In this document: one piece after another, positions 33,167 to 43,600 of the stretch | Layout of the letters: each line of letters opens with the position of its first letter | Numbering within the stretch: position 1 is the first letter of the stretch | From: Acidobacteriota bacterium | Lineage (GTDB): Bacteria; Acidobacteriota; Terriglobia; Bryobacterales; Bryobacteraceae | Assembly (NCBI GenBank): GCA_016185425.1 | Contig: JACPNQ010000037.1 | Span: forward strand, 1 to 64,000 | Reading direction: 5' to 3' | DNA: 64,000 bases | Made by a program: the position numbers and the translations under genes | The notes under the pieces: model-generated | What the model was told of the DNA's origin: nothing | Databases searched by the model: none | What the model saw: the letters and a program-made list of their open reading frames with translations, nothing else

Positions 33167-34801
33167 ATGATTTCCTTTTCCAATATCAACAAACAGTACG
33201 GGAAGCAGCTTGTTTTCGTCGATGCGTCGTTCCAGTTGAATCCTGGTGAAAAAGTGGGCCTGGTGGGGCCGAACGGAGCGGGGAAAACCACGCTTTTCCG
33301 CATGGTGGTGGGGGAGGAGGCGCCGGACGACGGGGACGTGTCGGTGCCGAAAAAGACCACGATCGGCTATTTCCGGCAGGACGTGGAGGAGATGCAGGGG
33401 CGGAGCGTACTGGACGAGGCGATTGCCGGCAGCGGCCGCGCCGGCGACTTGCATCATGAGTTGGAGGAGTTGCAGAAGGCGCTGGAAGATCCGGACCGGT
33501 TTGATGAGATGGATAAGATCCTGGAACGGTTTGGGGAGGTCCAGGAGGAGTATGAGCACTTGGGCGGGTACTCGCTGGAGGCGCAGGCGAGAGAGGTGCT
33601 CCACGGGTTGGGCTTTCCCGATGAGCAGATCGATGGGGACGTTGGGGCGTTGTCGGGCGGCTGGAAGATGCGCGTGGCTCTGGCACGCGTACTGTTGGGG
33701 CGGCCGGATGTGCTGCTGATGGATGAGCCGACGAACCACTTGGATATCGAGTCGATCATCTGGCTGGAGCAGTTTTTGAAGAACTTTTCGGGCGCCCTGC
33801 TGATGACTTCGCACGACCGCGAGTTCATGAACCGGCTGGTATCGCGCATTGCGGAGATCGATTCGGGCGAGATTGTCGCGTATTCGGGGAACTACGATTT
33901 CTACGAGCGGGAGCGCGCGATTCGAGAGACGAATCAGCAGGCGGCGTTCGCGCGGCAGCAGGCGATGCTGGCGAAGGAGCAACGCTTTATCGATCGGTTC
34001 CGGACTCATGCGGCGAAGGCGGCGCAGGTGCAGAGCCGGATCAAGGCGTTGGACAAAGTGGACAAGATCGAGCTGCCGAAGAAGCGGCAGGTGGTGAAGT
34101 TCGATTTCCGGGTGCCACCGCGCTCCGGCGACCAGGTGGCGGTGCTGGAGGACCTGAAGAAGGCCTACGGGAGCCGGGTGATTTATGACGGCTTCAGCCT
34201 GACGATCCGCCGCGGGGAACGTTGGGCGGTGATGGGGCGGAACGGGGCCGGGAAGAGCACGCTTCTAAAGATGATTGCAGGGGCGGCGCAGCCGGACGGC
34301 GGAACGGTGCGGCTGGGGGCGAGTTTGCAGATGGGATACTTCGCGCAGCAGTCGCTGGACGTGTTGGACCCGGACCTGACCGTGCTGGAACAGTTGCAGC
34401 GCGACTTTCCGAAGGACGGATTGGGAGCATTGCGGACACTGGCCGGTGCGTTTCAGTTCTCGGGCGACGACACCGATAAACGGATCCGCATGTTATCGGG
34501 CGGCGAGAAATCGCGGCTGGCGATGGCACGGATGCTCTATAACCCGCCGAACTTCCTGGTGCTCGATGAGCCGACGAACCATTTGGACCTGGCGACGAAG
34601 GAGATGCTGGTGGACGCGCTGAAGGATTTTGAAGGGACGATGATCTTCGTGTCCCACGACCGGACATTCCTGCGCGGGCTCGGGTCGCGAGTGTTGGAAT
34701 TAGGCGGAGAAAACGGAACAGATCGGGAACCGCGTGCGTACTTGGGCTCATATGAAGAGTACGTCCAGGCATTGGGACACGAGGCGCCGGGAATTCATTA
34801 G
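33167..34801 (+). CDS. ABC-F family ATPase (two ABC domains)
   Basis: The 544-residue protein has two ABC nucleotide-binding domains and no membrane part. The first holds GPNGAGKTT (about residues 36-44) and LSGGWKMRVALARVL, the second GRNGAGKSTLL and LSGGEKSRLAMARML, each with a MDEPTNHLD or LDEPTNHLD Walker B. A charged linker (about residues 240-325; QQAMLAKEQRFIDRFRTHAAKAAQVQSR) lies between. ABC-F proteins act on ribosomes as translation factors or confer resistance to ribosome-targeting drugs. Which subfamily it belongs to is not clear from sequence alone. ATG 33167 is chosen as it starts MISFSNINKQYG; the frame opens at 33101 with no domain content. Confidence 0.9.
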   Translation: MISFSNINKQYGKQLVFVDASFQLNPGEKVGLVGPNGAGKTTLFRMVVGEEAPDDGDVSVPKKTTIGYFRQDVEEMQGRSVLDEAIAGSGRAGDLHHELEELQKALEDPDRFDEMDKILERFGEVQEEYEHLGGYSLEAQAREVLHGLGFPDEQIDGDVGALSGGWKMRVALARVLLGRPDVLLMDEPTNHLDIESIIWLEQFLKNFSGALLMTSHDREFMNRLVSRIAEIDSGEIVAYSGNYDFYERERAIRETNQQAAFARQQAMLAKEQRFIDRFRTHAAKAAQVQSRIKALDKVDKIELPKKRQVVKFDFRVPPRSGDQVAVLEDLKKAYGSRVIYDGFSLTIRRGERWAVMGRNGAGKSTLLKMIAGAAQPDGGTVRLGASLQMGYFAQQSLDVLDPDLTVLEQLQRDFPKDGLGALRTLAGAFQFSGDDTDKRIRMLSGGEKSRLAMARMLYNPPNFLVLDEPTNHLDLATKEMLVDALKDFEGTMIFVSHDRTFLRGLGSRVLELGGENGTDREPRAYLGSYEEYVQALGHEAPGIH

Positions 34802-34830
34802 TAACCAAAGCGGCGGAGGCTCGTACTAGA

Positions 34831-37338
34831 GTGGTGACGAACCTCTGGGCCGATCTTCGTTTTGCATTGAGAACATTGTGGCGGAGTCCGCTGTTCTCGA
34901 CGGTGGCCATCCTATCGCTGGCGCTGGGTATCGGGGCGAACACAGCGATATTTACTCTTCTCGACCAGATCATCCTGCGGAAACTGCCCGTAAAAGATCC
35001 GGAGAGCCTGATCATGCTGTATCAACGCGGGGCCCACAACGGGAGCAACATGGGCGACCGCATGCAGTCGTATCCGATCTATAAGGACTGGCAGACGAAA
35101 GCCGCGCCGCTCGCCGAGGTCCTTTGCCGGCGGCTGATATCGACGTCGATCAGCGTGGATAACCAGACGGAACGTGTGGATGCGGAGATGGTGTCGGGGA
35201 ATTATTTCGCAGTGCTCGGTGTGAGCGCAGCCGTGGGCCGGGTGTTTAGTTCGAAAGAAGACGACCAGGCATATCAGGGTCATCCGGTAGTGGTGTTGGG
35301 ATACGACTACTGGGTAAACCGGTTTGCGAAGGACCCGAAAGTGATCGGCAAGAAGATCCTGGTGAACAACTACCCGATGACGATCGTCGGGGTTTCGGCG
35401 GAGGGGTTTTCGGGACTCGATCCGGCGCGCGCGCCACAGGTGCGTGTACCGATCCTGATGAAGCCGGTGATGGTGCCGGAGTGGACATGGTTACAGATGG
35501 ACGACCGGCGGACGCGTTGGGTGCAGGTGTTTGCCCGGTTGAAACCGGGTTTCACGCCGGAATCGGCGGCGGCGCCGTTGCAGGTATTGTTCCGGCAGAT
35601 TCGCGAGTTTGAATCGACCGAGCCGGCCGCGCGGAACTGGTCGGCCTATGCGAAGGATCAATTCCTGCGCGGAACGATCAATGTTGACCCGGCGGCGACG
35701 GGATATTCCGGACTGCGGAACAACTTTTCGCGGGCCCTTATTGTGCTGATGTGCATGGTGGGCCTGGTGCTGCTGATTGCCTGTGCGAATGTGGCCAATC
35801 TACTGATCGCGCGGGCGTTCGCGCGGCAGAAGGAGATTGCGGTGCGCCTGTCGATGGGTGCGACGCGCGGACAGCTTGTGAGGCAGTTGCTGGTAGAGAG
35901 TGTGACGTTGTCCGCCATGGGCGGTGTGGCGGGCATATTCCTCGCGGTGGCGATGACGCGTGGCCTGCTGGCGCTGGTACCGAGCGAGGGAAATCCGCTG
36001 TTGATCCGGCCTGAGCCCGACCTTCGCATTCTTGGTTTCACGCTGGCCCTGACCATGATGACCGGCGTGCTGTTCGGCCTGCTCCCGGCACTCCGGGCGA
36101 GCAGGCCGGACCTCTGGGCGACATTGAAAGATACGGTTGGCGCGATTGCGGGCGGCGGCGGATCGTTGTACCTGCGCAAGGGACTTGTCGCGGCACAGGT
36201 GGCGCTGAGTTTTCTGCTGCTCTTCGGAGCCGGCCTGTTCGTGCGAAGCCTGCAAAATCTACAAAAGACCGACACTGGATTCCGCGAGATCGACAACCTG
36301 GTGACGTTCCAGCTATCACCGGCGTTGAACGGCTACGACGAAGTGCGGACGGTGCAGTTATATAAGGACCTGTTGGAGCGTTTGCGATCGGCGCCGGGTG
36401 TGAAGTCCGCCGCGGCTGTATCCGTTCCGCTCCTCCATGGCTGGGAGTGGGACAGCAGCCTGAGTGTGGAAGGACATCAGGCCAAGGACGGCGAAGACAT
36501 GCAGGGATTCATGAATGCGCTGTCTCCCGCGTATTTCGAGACGATGGGTACTCCGCTGCTTGAGGGACGCGATTTTGAATTGAAGGACATCAAGCAGGAT
36601 GCGAAGGTCGCAATCGTGAACCGCCGGTTCGCCGAACACTATTTTGGTCAGAAGAGCGCCGTCGGCCGGCACATTGGTCGCGGGGGCGGGCCGGGCACGA
36701 AGCTCGATATCGAGATCATCGGTGTGGCCGCGAACACGCTCTATGAAGGCCCGCGAGAGGGACTGCGGCGGCAGGTGTTTGTGCCGCTATATGGCAAGGG
36801 AAGCTCGGCGTTTTATGTCCGCGCGGCGATGGGTTCGCAATCGGCGTATGGGACGATTCGCGCGGCGGTGAAGGGGTTGGATGCGTCGATGCCGGTCTAT
36901 GAGATGAAGACGCTGGGCGACCAGTTGGACCAGACGCTGTTGACCGAGCGGTTGATTGCGCTGTTGTCTGCCGGTTTTGGAATGCTGGCGACTCTGTTGG
37001 CGGCCGTTGGTCTCTACGGCGTGATGGCATTTGTCGTGGCGCGGCGCACCAAGGAACTGGGCGTTCGAATTGCCCTCGGCGCGAACCCGGGCACGGTGCT
37101 CTGGCTGGTGATGAAAGAAGTGCTGGTGCTGCTCGGTATCGGGCTCGCGGCCGGCGTTCCGTCGGCGATCGGATTGGGCACGTACATCTCCACGCAGTTG
37201 TACGGCATTAAGGCGAACGATCCGTGGATGGCGGTCGGAACAACGCTAATATTGGCGGCTGTGTCGGCAACGGCGGGATTGATTCCGGCCCATCGCGCGA
37301 GCCGGATCGATCCGATATTGGCGCTGCGATTCGAGTGA
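34831..37338 (+). CDS. MacB/FtsX-type ABC permease, acidobacterial orphan (ADOP) type
   Basis: The 835-residue protein starts with LWADLRFALRTLWRSPLFSTVAILSLALGIGANTAIF, a form typical of duplicated orphan permeases in Acidobacteria. Its two halves each have a MacB-type periplasmic core and FtsX helices: first RALIVLMCMVGLVLLIACANVANLLIARAFARQKEIAVRLSMGATRGQLV, last MAFVVARRTKELGVRIALGANPGTVLW. A GTG start at 34831 lies after GGAGG. No cognate ATPase gene is adjacent; the ABC-F product is not expected to energise it. It may act in export of lipids, peptides or drugs. Its stop abuts the stop of the convergent TonB receptor with no spacer. Confidence 0.88.
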   Translation: MVTNLWADLRFALRTLWRSPLFSTVAILSLALGIGANTAIFTLLDQIILRKLPVKDPESLIMLYQRGAHNGSNMGDRMQSYPIYKDWQTKAAPLAEVLCRRLISTSISVDNQTERVDAEMVSGNYFAVLGVSAAVGRVFSSKEDDQAYQGHPVVVLGYDYWVNRFAKDPKVIGKKILVNNYPMTIVGVSAEGFSGLDPARAPQVRVPILMKPVMVPEWTWLQMDDRRTRWVQVFARLKPGFTPESAAAPLQVLFRQIREFESTEPAARNWSAYAKDQFLRGTINVDPAATGYSGLRNNFSRALIVLMCMVGLVLLIACANVANLLIARAFARQKEIAVRLSMGATRGQLVRQLLVESVTLSAMGGVAGIFLAVAMTRGLLALVPSEGNPLLIRPEPDLRILGFTLALTMMTGVLFGLLPALRASRPDLWATLKDTVGAIAGGGGSLYLRKGLVAAQVALSFLLLFGAGLFVRSLQNLQKTDTGFREIDNLVTFQLSPALNGYDEVRTVQLYKDLLERLRSAPGVKSAAAVSVPLLHGWEWDSSLSVEGHQAKDGEDMQGFMNALSPAYFETMGTPLLEGRDFELKDIKQDAKVAIVNRRFAEHYFGQKSAVGRHIGRGGGPGTKLDIEIIGVAANTLYEGPREGLRRQVFVPLYGKGSSAFYVRAAMGSQSAYGTIRAAVKGLDASMPVYEMKTLGDQLDQTLLTERLIALLSAGFGMLATLLAAVGLYGVMAFVVARRTKELGVRIALGANPGTVLWLVMKEVLVLLGIGLAAGVPSAIGLGTYISTQLYGIKANDPWMAVGTTLILAAVSATAGLIPAHRASRIDPILALRFE

Positions 37339-40300
37339 TCAGAACTGCAGCTTCAAACCGAGCTGCATGCGCCGCGCGGTGACGCGGGTGCTGGTGATGG
37401 TGCCGAAGGCGGCGCTGGAAGTGTTTAAGCTGGCGCTGCCGAACTGGGTGTGATTCCAGGTGTTGAACGTCTCACCGCGGAACTGCATGTTGAAGCGTTC
37501 GGTAAGGCGATAGTTCTTGAACAGGCCCATGTCCCAGTTGTTGATGCCGGGCTGCTGAATGGTGTTGCGGCCTGCGTTGCCAACGACGCGAATGCGGTTG
37601 CCCTGCGCGTCCCTCGGGAAGTCAAATGCGGCGGCGTTCAGGTACCGGTCCGGAAGCGTCCTGCCCGTATACGGATCGCCGACGATGTTGGGGATAGAGC
37701 GGGAGAAGCTGCCGACAAGCACCCAGTCCGAGCCGAGAGCGAGCGTGTTGTACTGGCCTTGCGCGAACGTGGTGATACCGTTGATCTGCCAGTTGCCGAA
37801 GGCGAGGTCCAGCGCCTTATTCATATTGCCGCCGAAGCGCTTGCCTTTGCCGAACGGGACTTCGTAGTTGAAGCTGGCAATGAAGCGGTGGGGGACATTG
37901 AGGTTCGACAAGCCTTTATCCCACTTCTTGTACTCCGTCGAGATGGTGGAGAAATCGTCGGTTGCGCCGAGGTCGATCGCCTTTTGCCACGTATAGGAGC
38001 CGAGCAGGTAGAGGCCGGCGGCGTAGCGGCGCTCAATCTTGGCTGTGAGCGCGTTATAGCTGGACCATCCGCCGTTGTAGGCGATCAACATGCCTGCGCC
38101 GAACTGCGGGTAGGGGATGCGCTGGATGATGGGGATGGTCCCTGTCGGGTCGATACGGCCGGCGTTCAGGTTCCGCCGCTGCGGGAGTTTGTTGCCCTGG
38201 CTGCCCGCGTATTCGGCCTCAAATACCCAATTGCCGCCGAAGGCCTTCTCGACGCCGAAGCTCCACTGGTTGACGTAGGGCGTGCGGTTGAGGCGGTCGA
38301 ACGTGAAGGGACTGAGATTCGGTGACGCGGTGAAGCTGGGCAGCATGTCCTTCATGAAAAGATTCGGCGGGACACGAGGATTGCCTTCGATCGTCTGGGC
38401 CTGGAAGATGGGCGGACCGGTGGCCTTGAACTGTTCCTCGTTGAAGTTGTCGGTGGCGTAGTAGATGCCAAAGCCGCCGCGGATCACCAGGTTGCTGACA
38501 AATTTGGGTGTGAAGGTGAAGCCGATGCGCGGAGCGAAGTTGTTGAAGTCGGGGTCGACGATGTCGGGGCGCACGCCTTGCGGGGCCTGGAACATGCGGC
38601 CCTGCTCCGGATTGAAATAGAGACTGCGGTTGTGGATCTCGACGGGGGAGCGGGCAAATTCGTAGCGGATGCCGATGTTGATGGAGAAGTTGGGCCGGAT
38701 GCGCCAGTCGTCCTGGATATAGGCGCCGTAGTAGGTGGAGCGCATGTCCTGCTGGCCGTCGCCGATGGCGCCTTGGGCACGGCCGGGGATGCCGAGCAGA
38801 AATTCGCCGATCCCATATCCGGCGGTCTGCGTGCCGGTATAGCGGCCGTCGAAAGTGAAGGTGGGGTTGCCGGAAAAGTTGGTGATCTGAAAATAGGACT
38901 GGCGGCTGATCTGGAAACCAGTACGGACGTTATGCTTGCCCTTGATGATGGAGAGGTTATCGGTGAACTGCATGTTCTCGTCCTCCGCGCCGATAGCCTG
39001 GGAGAGCGAGCCGACTGCGCCAAAGCCGAGGATGGAGAAGCTCGGAACGCCAAAGACCATGGGCTGGTCAGTGGCGTTCTTGATGCCGAAGACCTCGGCG
39101 GCATAGTTCTTCGTGAAGGAAGTTTCGGCCAGGCGGAAGGTGCGGCTACGGTTGAAGCCGAAGCGGAATTCATTGAGAATCGTGCTCGAGAAGGTACGGT
39201 TCCAGGTAGTGGTGACGAGGCGATTGGCGAGCGGAAACCCTTCCCCGCCGAGCGGGCGAAGCGCCTTCACATCGCGCGCTTCATCGGACCAGGAAAACGT
39301 GCTGAAGAACTGATCCCGGCTGGTGATCTGGTGGTCAAGCCGGACATTGTATTGATCCCAATCGTTGATCTGCGATGGCGTTCCGATCGTGTTGAAGCTG
39401 GGGAATGCGAGGGAATTGGCGGGCACGGCGACATTCGGCGCCGGTATGTAGGGAAGAGCAAGACGCGTGGTGGGGTCCAGGCGGCTTGCTGGAATTACGT
39501 TGTTGGGGAAGGGAAGGCCGGTATTCGGATCGAGAACGTCCACGCATTTGCGCGCGGTGGGATTCGCCGTGCAGAGGGCGGAGTTACGTGGAAGCAGGCC
39601 GGTGCCGGCGCTGTCGTCGGCAAGGTTGCCTTCCAACTGCGCGCGCGAAGGATAGATGGCGGTGGCGGCGGATGCGGCCCGCTGGCGGAAGCCTTCGTAG
39701 TTGAAGAACCAGAAGGTGCGGTTCTTGCCGTTGTAGATTTTCGGGATCAGGACCGGACCCCCAACGGCTGTGCCGTAGTTGTGCTGGTTGAGAGGGGGCT
39801 TGGCGCGGCCGGTGCGGTTGAGGAAGAAGTCGGTGCCGTTGAGCTCGCGGTTCTGGAAGAACTCAAAGAGCGAGCCGTGGAAATCGTTCGTTCCGGCGCG
39901 CATGGTTGTATTGACGACAGCGGAGCTGCGGCCGAACTCCGCGCCGAACGTGGAACGCTGGATCTTGAACTCCTGAATGGCTTCGATGGAAGGACGGATG
40001 CCGACGCTGCCGAAGCGGGCGTTGCGCGTTTCAATGCCATTGAGGAGGAAGCTATTGTTGGACTCGCGCCCGCCGGCGATGGAGAGCGTAGTATCCGAGC
40101 GGCCCGTCCAGCTTGTGGCCGGCGATCCGGCGATGCCGATCGGCACAGCGCCGGAGGAGAGCGCGGCGAGCTGAATAAAATTGCGGCCGCTGAGCGGCAG
40201 GTCAACGATGGAGCGTTGATCGAGCACTTGTCCGATGGCCGCCGATTCCGCATTGATCAGCGTCGCTCCGGCGGCCGAGACTGTGACGGATTCATTCACC

Positions 40301-40617
40301 TGGCCGACTTGCAGCCGGACATCGACACGGGCGCGCTGCCCGACCTGAATGCGAATTCCGGAGACATCGGCTTTGCGGAAGCCCGCGGCTTCCACTTCGA
40401 GTTTGTAGGAGTTCGGCTTCAGTTGGAAGAAGAGGGCGTTGCCGAGATTGTCGGTCACCGATTCATGCTTGACGTTGGTTTCTACCTCGGTAAGCAGGAG
40501 TTTGGAGGCGGCTATGGGAAGGCCCGAAGGATCGGTGACGTTAACGACCAGGTCGCCGGAGATCGTTTGGGCCAGGGCGGCAACTGTAGCTACGAGGGTG
40601 CAAATCAAAGTCCGCAT
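37339..40617 (-). CDS. TonB-dependent receptor, Oar-like, with N-terminal carboxypeptidase-regulatory domain
   Basis: The 1092-residue protein has a signal peptide (MRTLICTLVATVAALAQ). A carboxypeptidase-regulatory-like fold follows (VTDPSGLPIAASKLLLTEVETNVKHESVTDNLGN, residues 25-100). A plug domain has LVNAESAAIGQVLDQRSIVDLPLSGRNFIQLAAL-like sequence and the rest is a long outer-membrane barrel ending in RMQLGLKLQF with a terminal Phe, as needed for BAM insertion. It likely imports or binds large ligands at the surface. It lies 23 bases after the second receptor gene on the same strand, so both are one transcript. The ligand is unknown. The gene meets the convergent permease stop directly. 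Confidence 0.9.
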   Translation of the reverse strand: MRTLICTLVATVAALAQTISGDLVVNVTDPSGLPIAASKLLLTEVETNVKHESVTDNLGNALFFQLKPNSYKLEVEAAGFRKADVSGIRIQVGQRARVDVRLQVGQVNESVTVSAAGATLINAESAAIGQVLDQRSIVDLPLSGRNFIQLAALSSGAVPIGIAGSPATSWTGRSDTTLSIAGGRESNNSFLLNGIETRNARFGSVGIRPSIEAIQEFKIQRSTFGAEFGRSSAVVNTTMRAGTNDFHGSLFEFFQNRELNGTDFFLNRTGRAKPPLNQHNYGTAVGGPVLIPKIYNGKNRTFWFFNYEGFRQRAASAATAIYPSRAQLEGNLADDSAGTGLLPRNSALCTANPTARKCVDVLDPNTGLPFPNNVIPASRLDPTTRLALPYIPAPNVAVPANSLAFPSFNTIGTPSQINDWDQYNVRLDHQITSRDQFFSTFSWSDEARDVKALRPLGGEGFPLANRLVTTTWNRTFSSTILNEFRFGFNRSRTFRLAETSFTKNYAAEVFGIKNATDQPMVFGVPSFSILGFGAVGSLSQAIGAEDENMQFTDNLSIIKGKHNVRTGFQISRQSYFQITNFSGNPTFTFDGRYTGTQTAGYGIGEFLLGIPGRAQGAIGDGQQDMRSTYYGAYIQDDWRIRPNFSINIGIRYEFARSPVEIHNRSLYFNPEQGRMFQAPQGVRPDIVDPDFNNFAPRIGFTFTPKFVSNLVIRGGFGIYYATDNFNEEQFKATGPPIFQAQTIEGNPRVPPNLFMKDMLPSFTASPNLSPFTFDRLNRTPYVNQWSFGVEKAFGGNWVFEAEYAGSQGNKLPQRRNLNAGRIDPTGTIPIIQRIPYPQFGAGMLIAYNGGWSSYNALTAKIERRYAAGLYLLGSYTWQKAIDLGATDDFSTISTEYKKWDKGLSNLNVPHRFIASFNYEVPFGKGKRFGGNMNKALDLAFGNWQINGITTFAQGQYNTLALGSDWVLVGSFSRSIPNIVGDPYTGRTLPDRYLNAAAFDFPRDAQGNRIRVVGNAGRNTIQQPGINNWDMGLFKNYRLTERFNMQFRGETFNTWNHTQFGSASLNTSSAAFGTITSTRVTARRMQLGLKLQF

Positions 40618-40640
40618 GGGCGGATTCTATCGCAATACCA

Positions 40641-43600
40641 CTACCAGGTAAGCCGCATCGCCAGTTGCACGCGGCGCGGGCTGCGCGCGGTGAGCGGCTG
40701 GAGGAATAACAAATTGATCTGGGTGTTCTGCGCATCGTAGCGGGCCGTCTGGTCGATGGAGTTCCACTGCGGATGATTTGGGGTGTTGTAGGACTCCACG
40801 CGGAGCTGGAAGTTGCGGCCTTCGCCGATGCGGATGTTGCGAAGGACCGAAAGATCCCAGTTGGTGAAGCCGGGGCGGCGGAGGATCGCTTCGCCGGCAT
40901 TGCCCAGCTCACCGCGCTGCGGCGGAATGAAGCGCGACTCCGGCGGAGCATTGGGGTCCAGCACGCTGATGCGCGCGCCGAGAGTCGGCGAGCCGGTGAT
41001 ATCCAGACCGGAGACGAGCGAGAAGCCGGGCGTGAACGGCGCGCCCGATTGCAGACGCGTGATGCCGGAGAGTTCCCAGCCGTCGGTGATGTGCCGCGCC
41101 AATCCGAAGTTGTATTTCTTGCCGATCTTCGGAATCGTCCAGTTGTAGCGAAGGTTCAGTACATGCGTGCGGTCGTAGTCGAGAGGTCCGTAGTTGAAAT
41201 CGCGCGGACTGTAGAACGGGTGGACGCCGGTTGTGTCCGTTTCACTGGTGCCCAGGGCTTTGGCGAACGTGTAGCTGATCCCCCACGTGCCGCTCTTGGC
41301 GAACCGCTGGCTCATGCTGAACTGCAGGGAGTTGTAGCTGGATGTGGAGCCGAACTCGAACATATTGATGTTGCCGTAGCCCTGATAAGGGCGGAGGAAG
41401 TTCGGATTGAGCACGCGGTTCGTCGTTGGATCCGTGTTCTGCGGGTTGATATCGAGATGATTGGCGCGGAGCGGAACCGGGTTGATATTTCGCTGCCAGA
41501 GGAAGTTGCGTGTGATGGAGCCGACGTAGGAGACATCGAAGAGCAGCGTCCGGCCAATCTGCTGCTGGACGCCGAAGCTGAAGTTATAGACCGTGGGCAT
41601 CGGCACGTTGCCGATCAGGCCTGTGACTGTGCCGCTTGGAGCGAGAATTCCGCCGCCCGCGTTGCGCCCGATGTCCGCCAGTGAGCCGAAGTAGATGGTG
41701 GGAGAGGAGATGGTGGGCGGGTTGGAGAGCAGGCCCATGGAGGGGTTGCCCTGAATGCGGTCATAGAAGACACCGCCTCCGCCGCGAATAGCGGTTTTGC
41801 CGTGGCCGGTAGGATCCCACGCGAAGCCGAGACGAGGCGCGATGCTCATTGCCGGCACGGTATAGAGACCGCGCGGCCAGTTGTTGACTCCGCCGATCAC
41901 CATACCCTCCGACGGATTGCCGACTCCCGGAACAAAGGTGCCGATGAGCGTGGAGTTGTACGTCGCGCCGCTGATGGGATCCTGCGCGACGACCTGGTTG
42001 TTCACGCGGGCGGGGCGCAACAGGACCGGCGCGTTTTTCGGATTGAAGAGACCGGGAACGAAGGAGGCGAGTTGGTCGCGCGCGTCGTACTGCGGCATGT
42101 TGTGGTAGAAGCGGACGCCGTAGTCGATAAGCAGCCGCCGTTTGGCGCGCCAGGCGTCCTGGAAATACCATTCCAGATTGGTGAAACGATACTGGCCTTG
42201 CGGGCGCGCCGTCGCCTCCGTGTAGCTGTTGTAATAGCCCAGCAGAGCGGTGGCGTAGGCGTAGTTGGTGTCGAGCGGATTGTTGGTATTTCGATCGAAA
42301 TTGAGCGCGCCGCGTGTGGCGGCGTTGGCGGATTGGTCTTTGCGCGTACGTTCGAAGTAGAGGCCGAACTTGTAGGCGTGCCGGCCGGCGAGTTTGGTGA
42401 GGTTCTCGACGATGGAGAAGATGGTGTTGGAGTTGTAATAGGGCAGCCCGTTGGACATTGTCGGATTGGCGTAGTTGGGCACGCTGGAGAAGGTCATGTT
42501 CGGAATGTAGCCATCGGGATTGAGGTCCGGATACCACTGCCCGAGATGGATGCCCGTGGTGGACCTGCGAATTTTGTCGGGCTCTTCGGGGTAGTAGTAG
42601 AGCTTGTTTTGGCTGACGCCGAAGATAAGCTCGTTGAACAGGGAGGGCCGGAGCGTGGTGGTGCTGTGGAGCGTGGCGCCGCGTCCGGGCGCTTTAAAGA
42701 TGATGGCGGAGAGTGGGAAGTTGACGCTGCCATTCACCCAAAGGCTATAGGGCGGGTGCTGTTCATCGGCGTTATTGGAGACGCGCAAATAGGTCTGGGT
42801 GTTCTTCGCCGGTTGAAAATCGGTGCGGAAGATTTCGGTGCGCCGCGGATAGGAGCCGCTGGCCTGCGAGATGTAGTTCCACTGGGAGACGCGGGCCGGC
42901 AGCGGATCGACAAAGTTGGGCAGAGGGAAGAGATTCAGAATAGCCGCGCCGATAGGCGTAATGCGGTCCTTCGGCACGATATTCTGCGGGAACTGAATGT
43001 TATTGTTGAGCGGATCGCGAACGGCGATGACGCGGTTGTTGACGTCGAGCGCGTTGGAGAAATCGCCGATGCGTTCGGCGGCCGTGGGCACTCGCACGGT
43101 GCGTGCGCTCCCATACCCGACCTTCTGCTCCTGAAACTCCTGCGACCAGAAGAAGTACACCTTGGTGCGATTGCGCGGGAGAAGCTTGGGAACAAAGATG
43201 GGGCCGGAGATCGTGTAGCTGGCGATGTTGTAGCGGTACGGTTGGCGGTCGAGCCCGTTGCGATTGTTGAACCAATCGTTCGCCGAATAGTTTTCGTGAC
43301 GGTGATACCAGCCGGCGGAACCGTGGAATTTCTTGGTGCCGCCCTTGGTGATGATCGTGATGGAGCCGCCGGAGTTGCGGCCGTATTCGGCGGCGTAGTT
43401 GGACTGTAGAACCTTCACTTCGGAGACGGAGTCCATAGAGGGCATGGAGTGAACGGAACCGTTGGACCCGGTGTCTAGATTGGTGACGCCGTCGATGGTC
43501 ATGTTCTTCGAATTGCTGCGGCCGCCGGCGATATAGAGGTTGCCGATGGATGTAGGCGAAGGCGCATCCCGCGAGTCGGACGTGTCCACGATGCCGGGAA

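Noticed and set aside
38578..40740. Long plus-strand ORF opposite the first TonB receptor
   Set aside because: It is antisense to a clear receptor gene; such long antisense frames come from the high GC content at third codon positions. The same holds for frames opposite the STAND gene (19114-20991), the trypsin-lipase gene (22967-24502) and ppdK (55260-57125).
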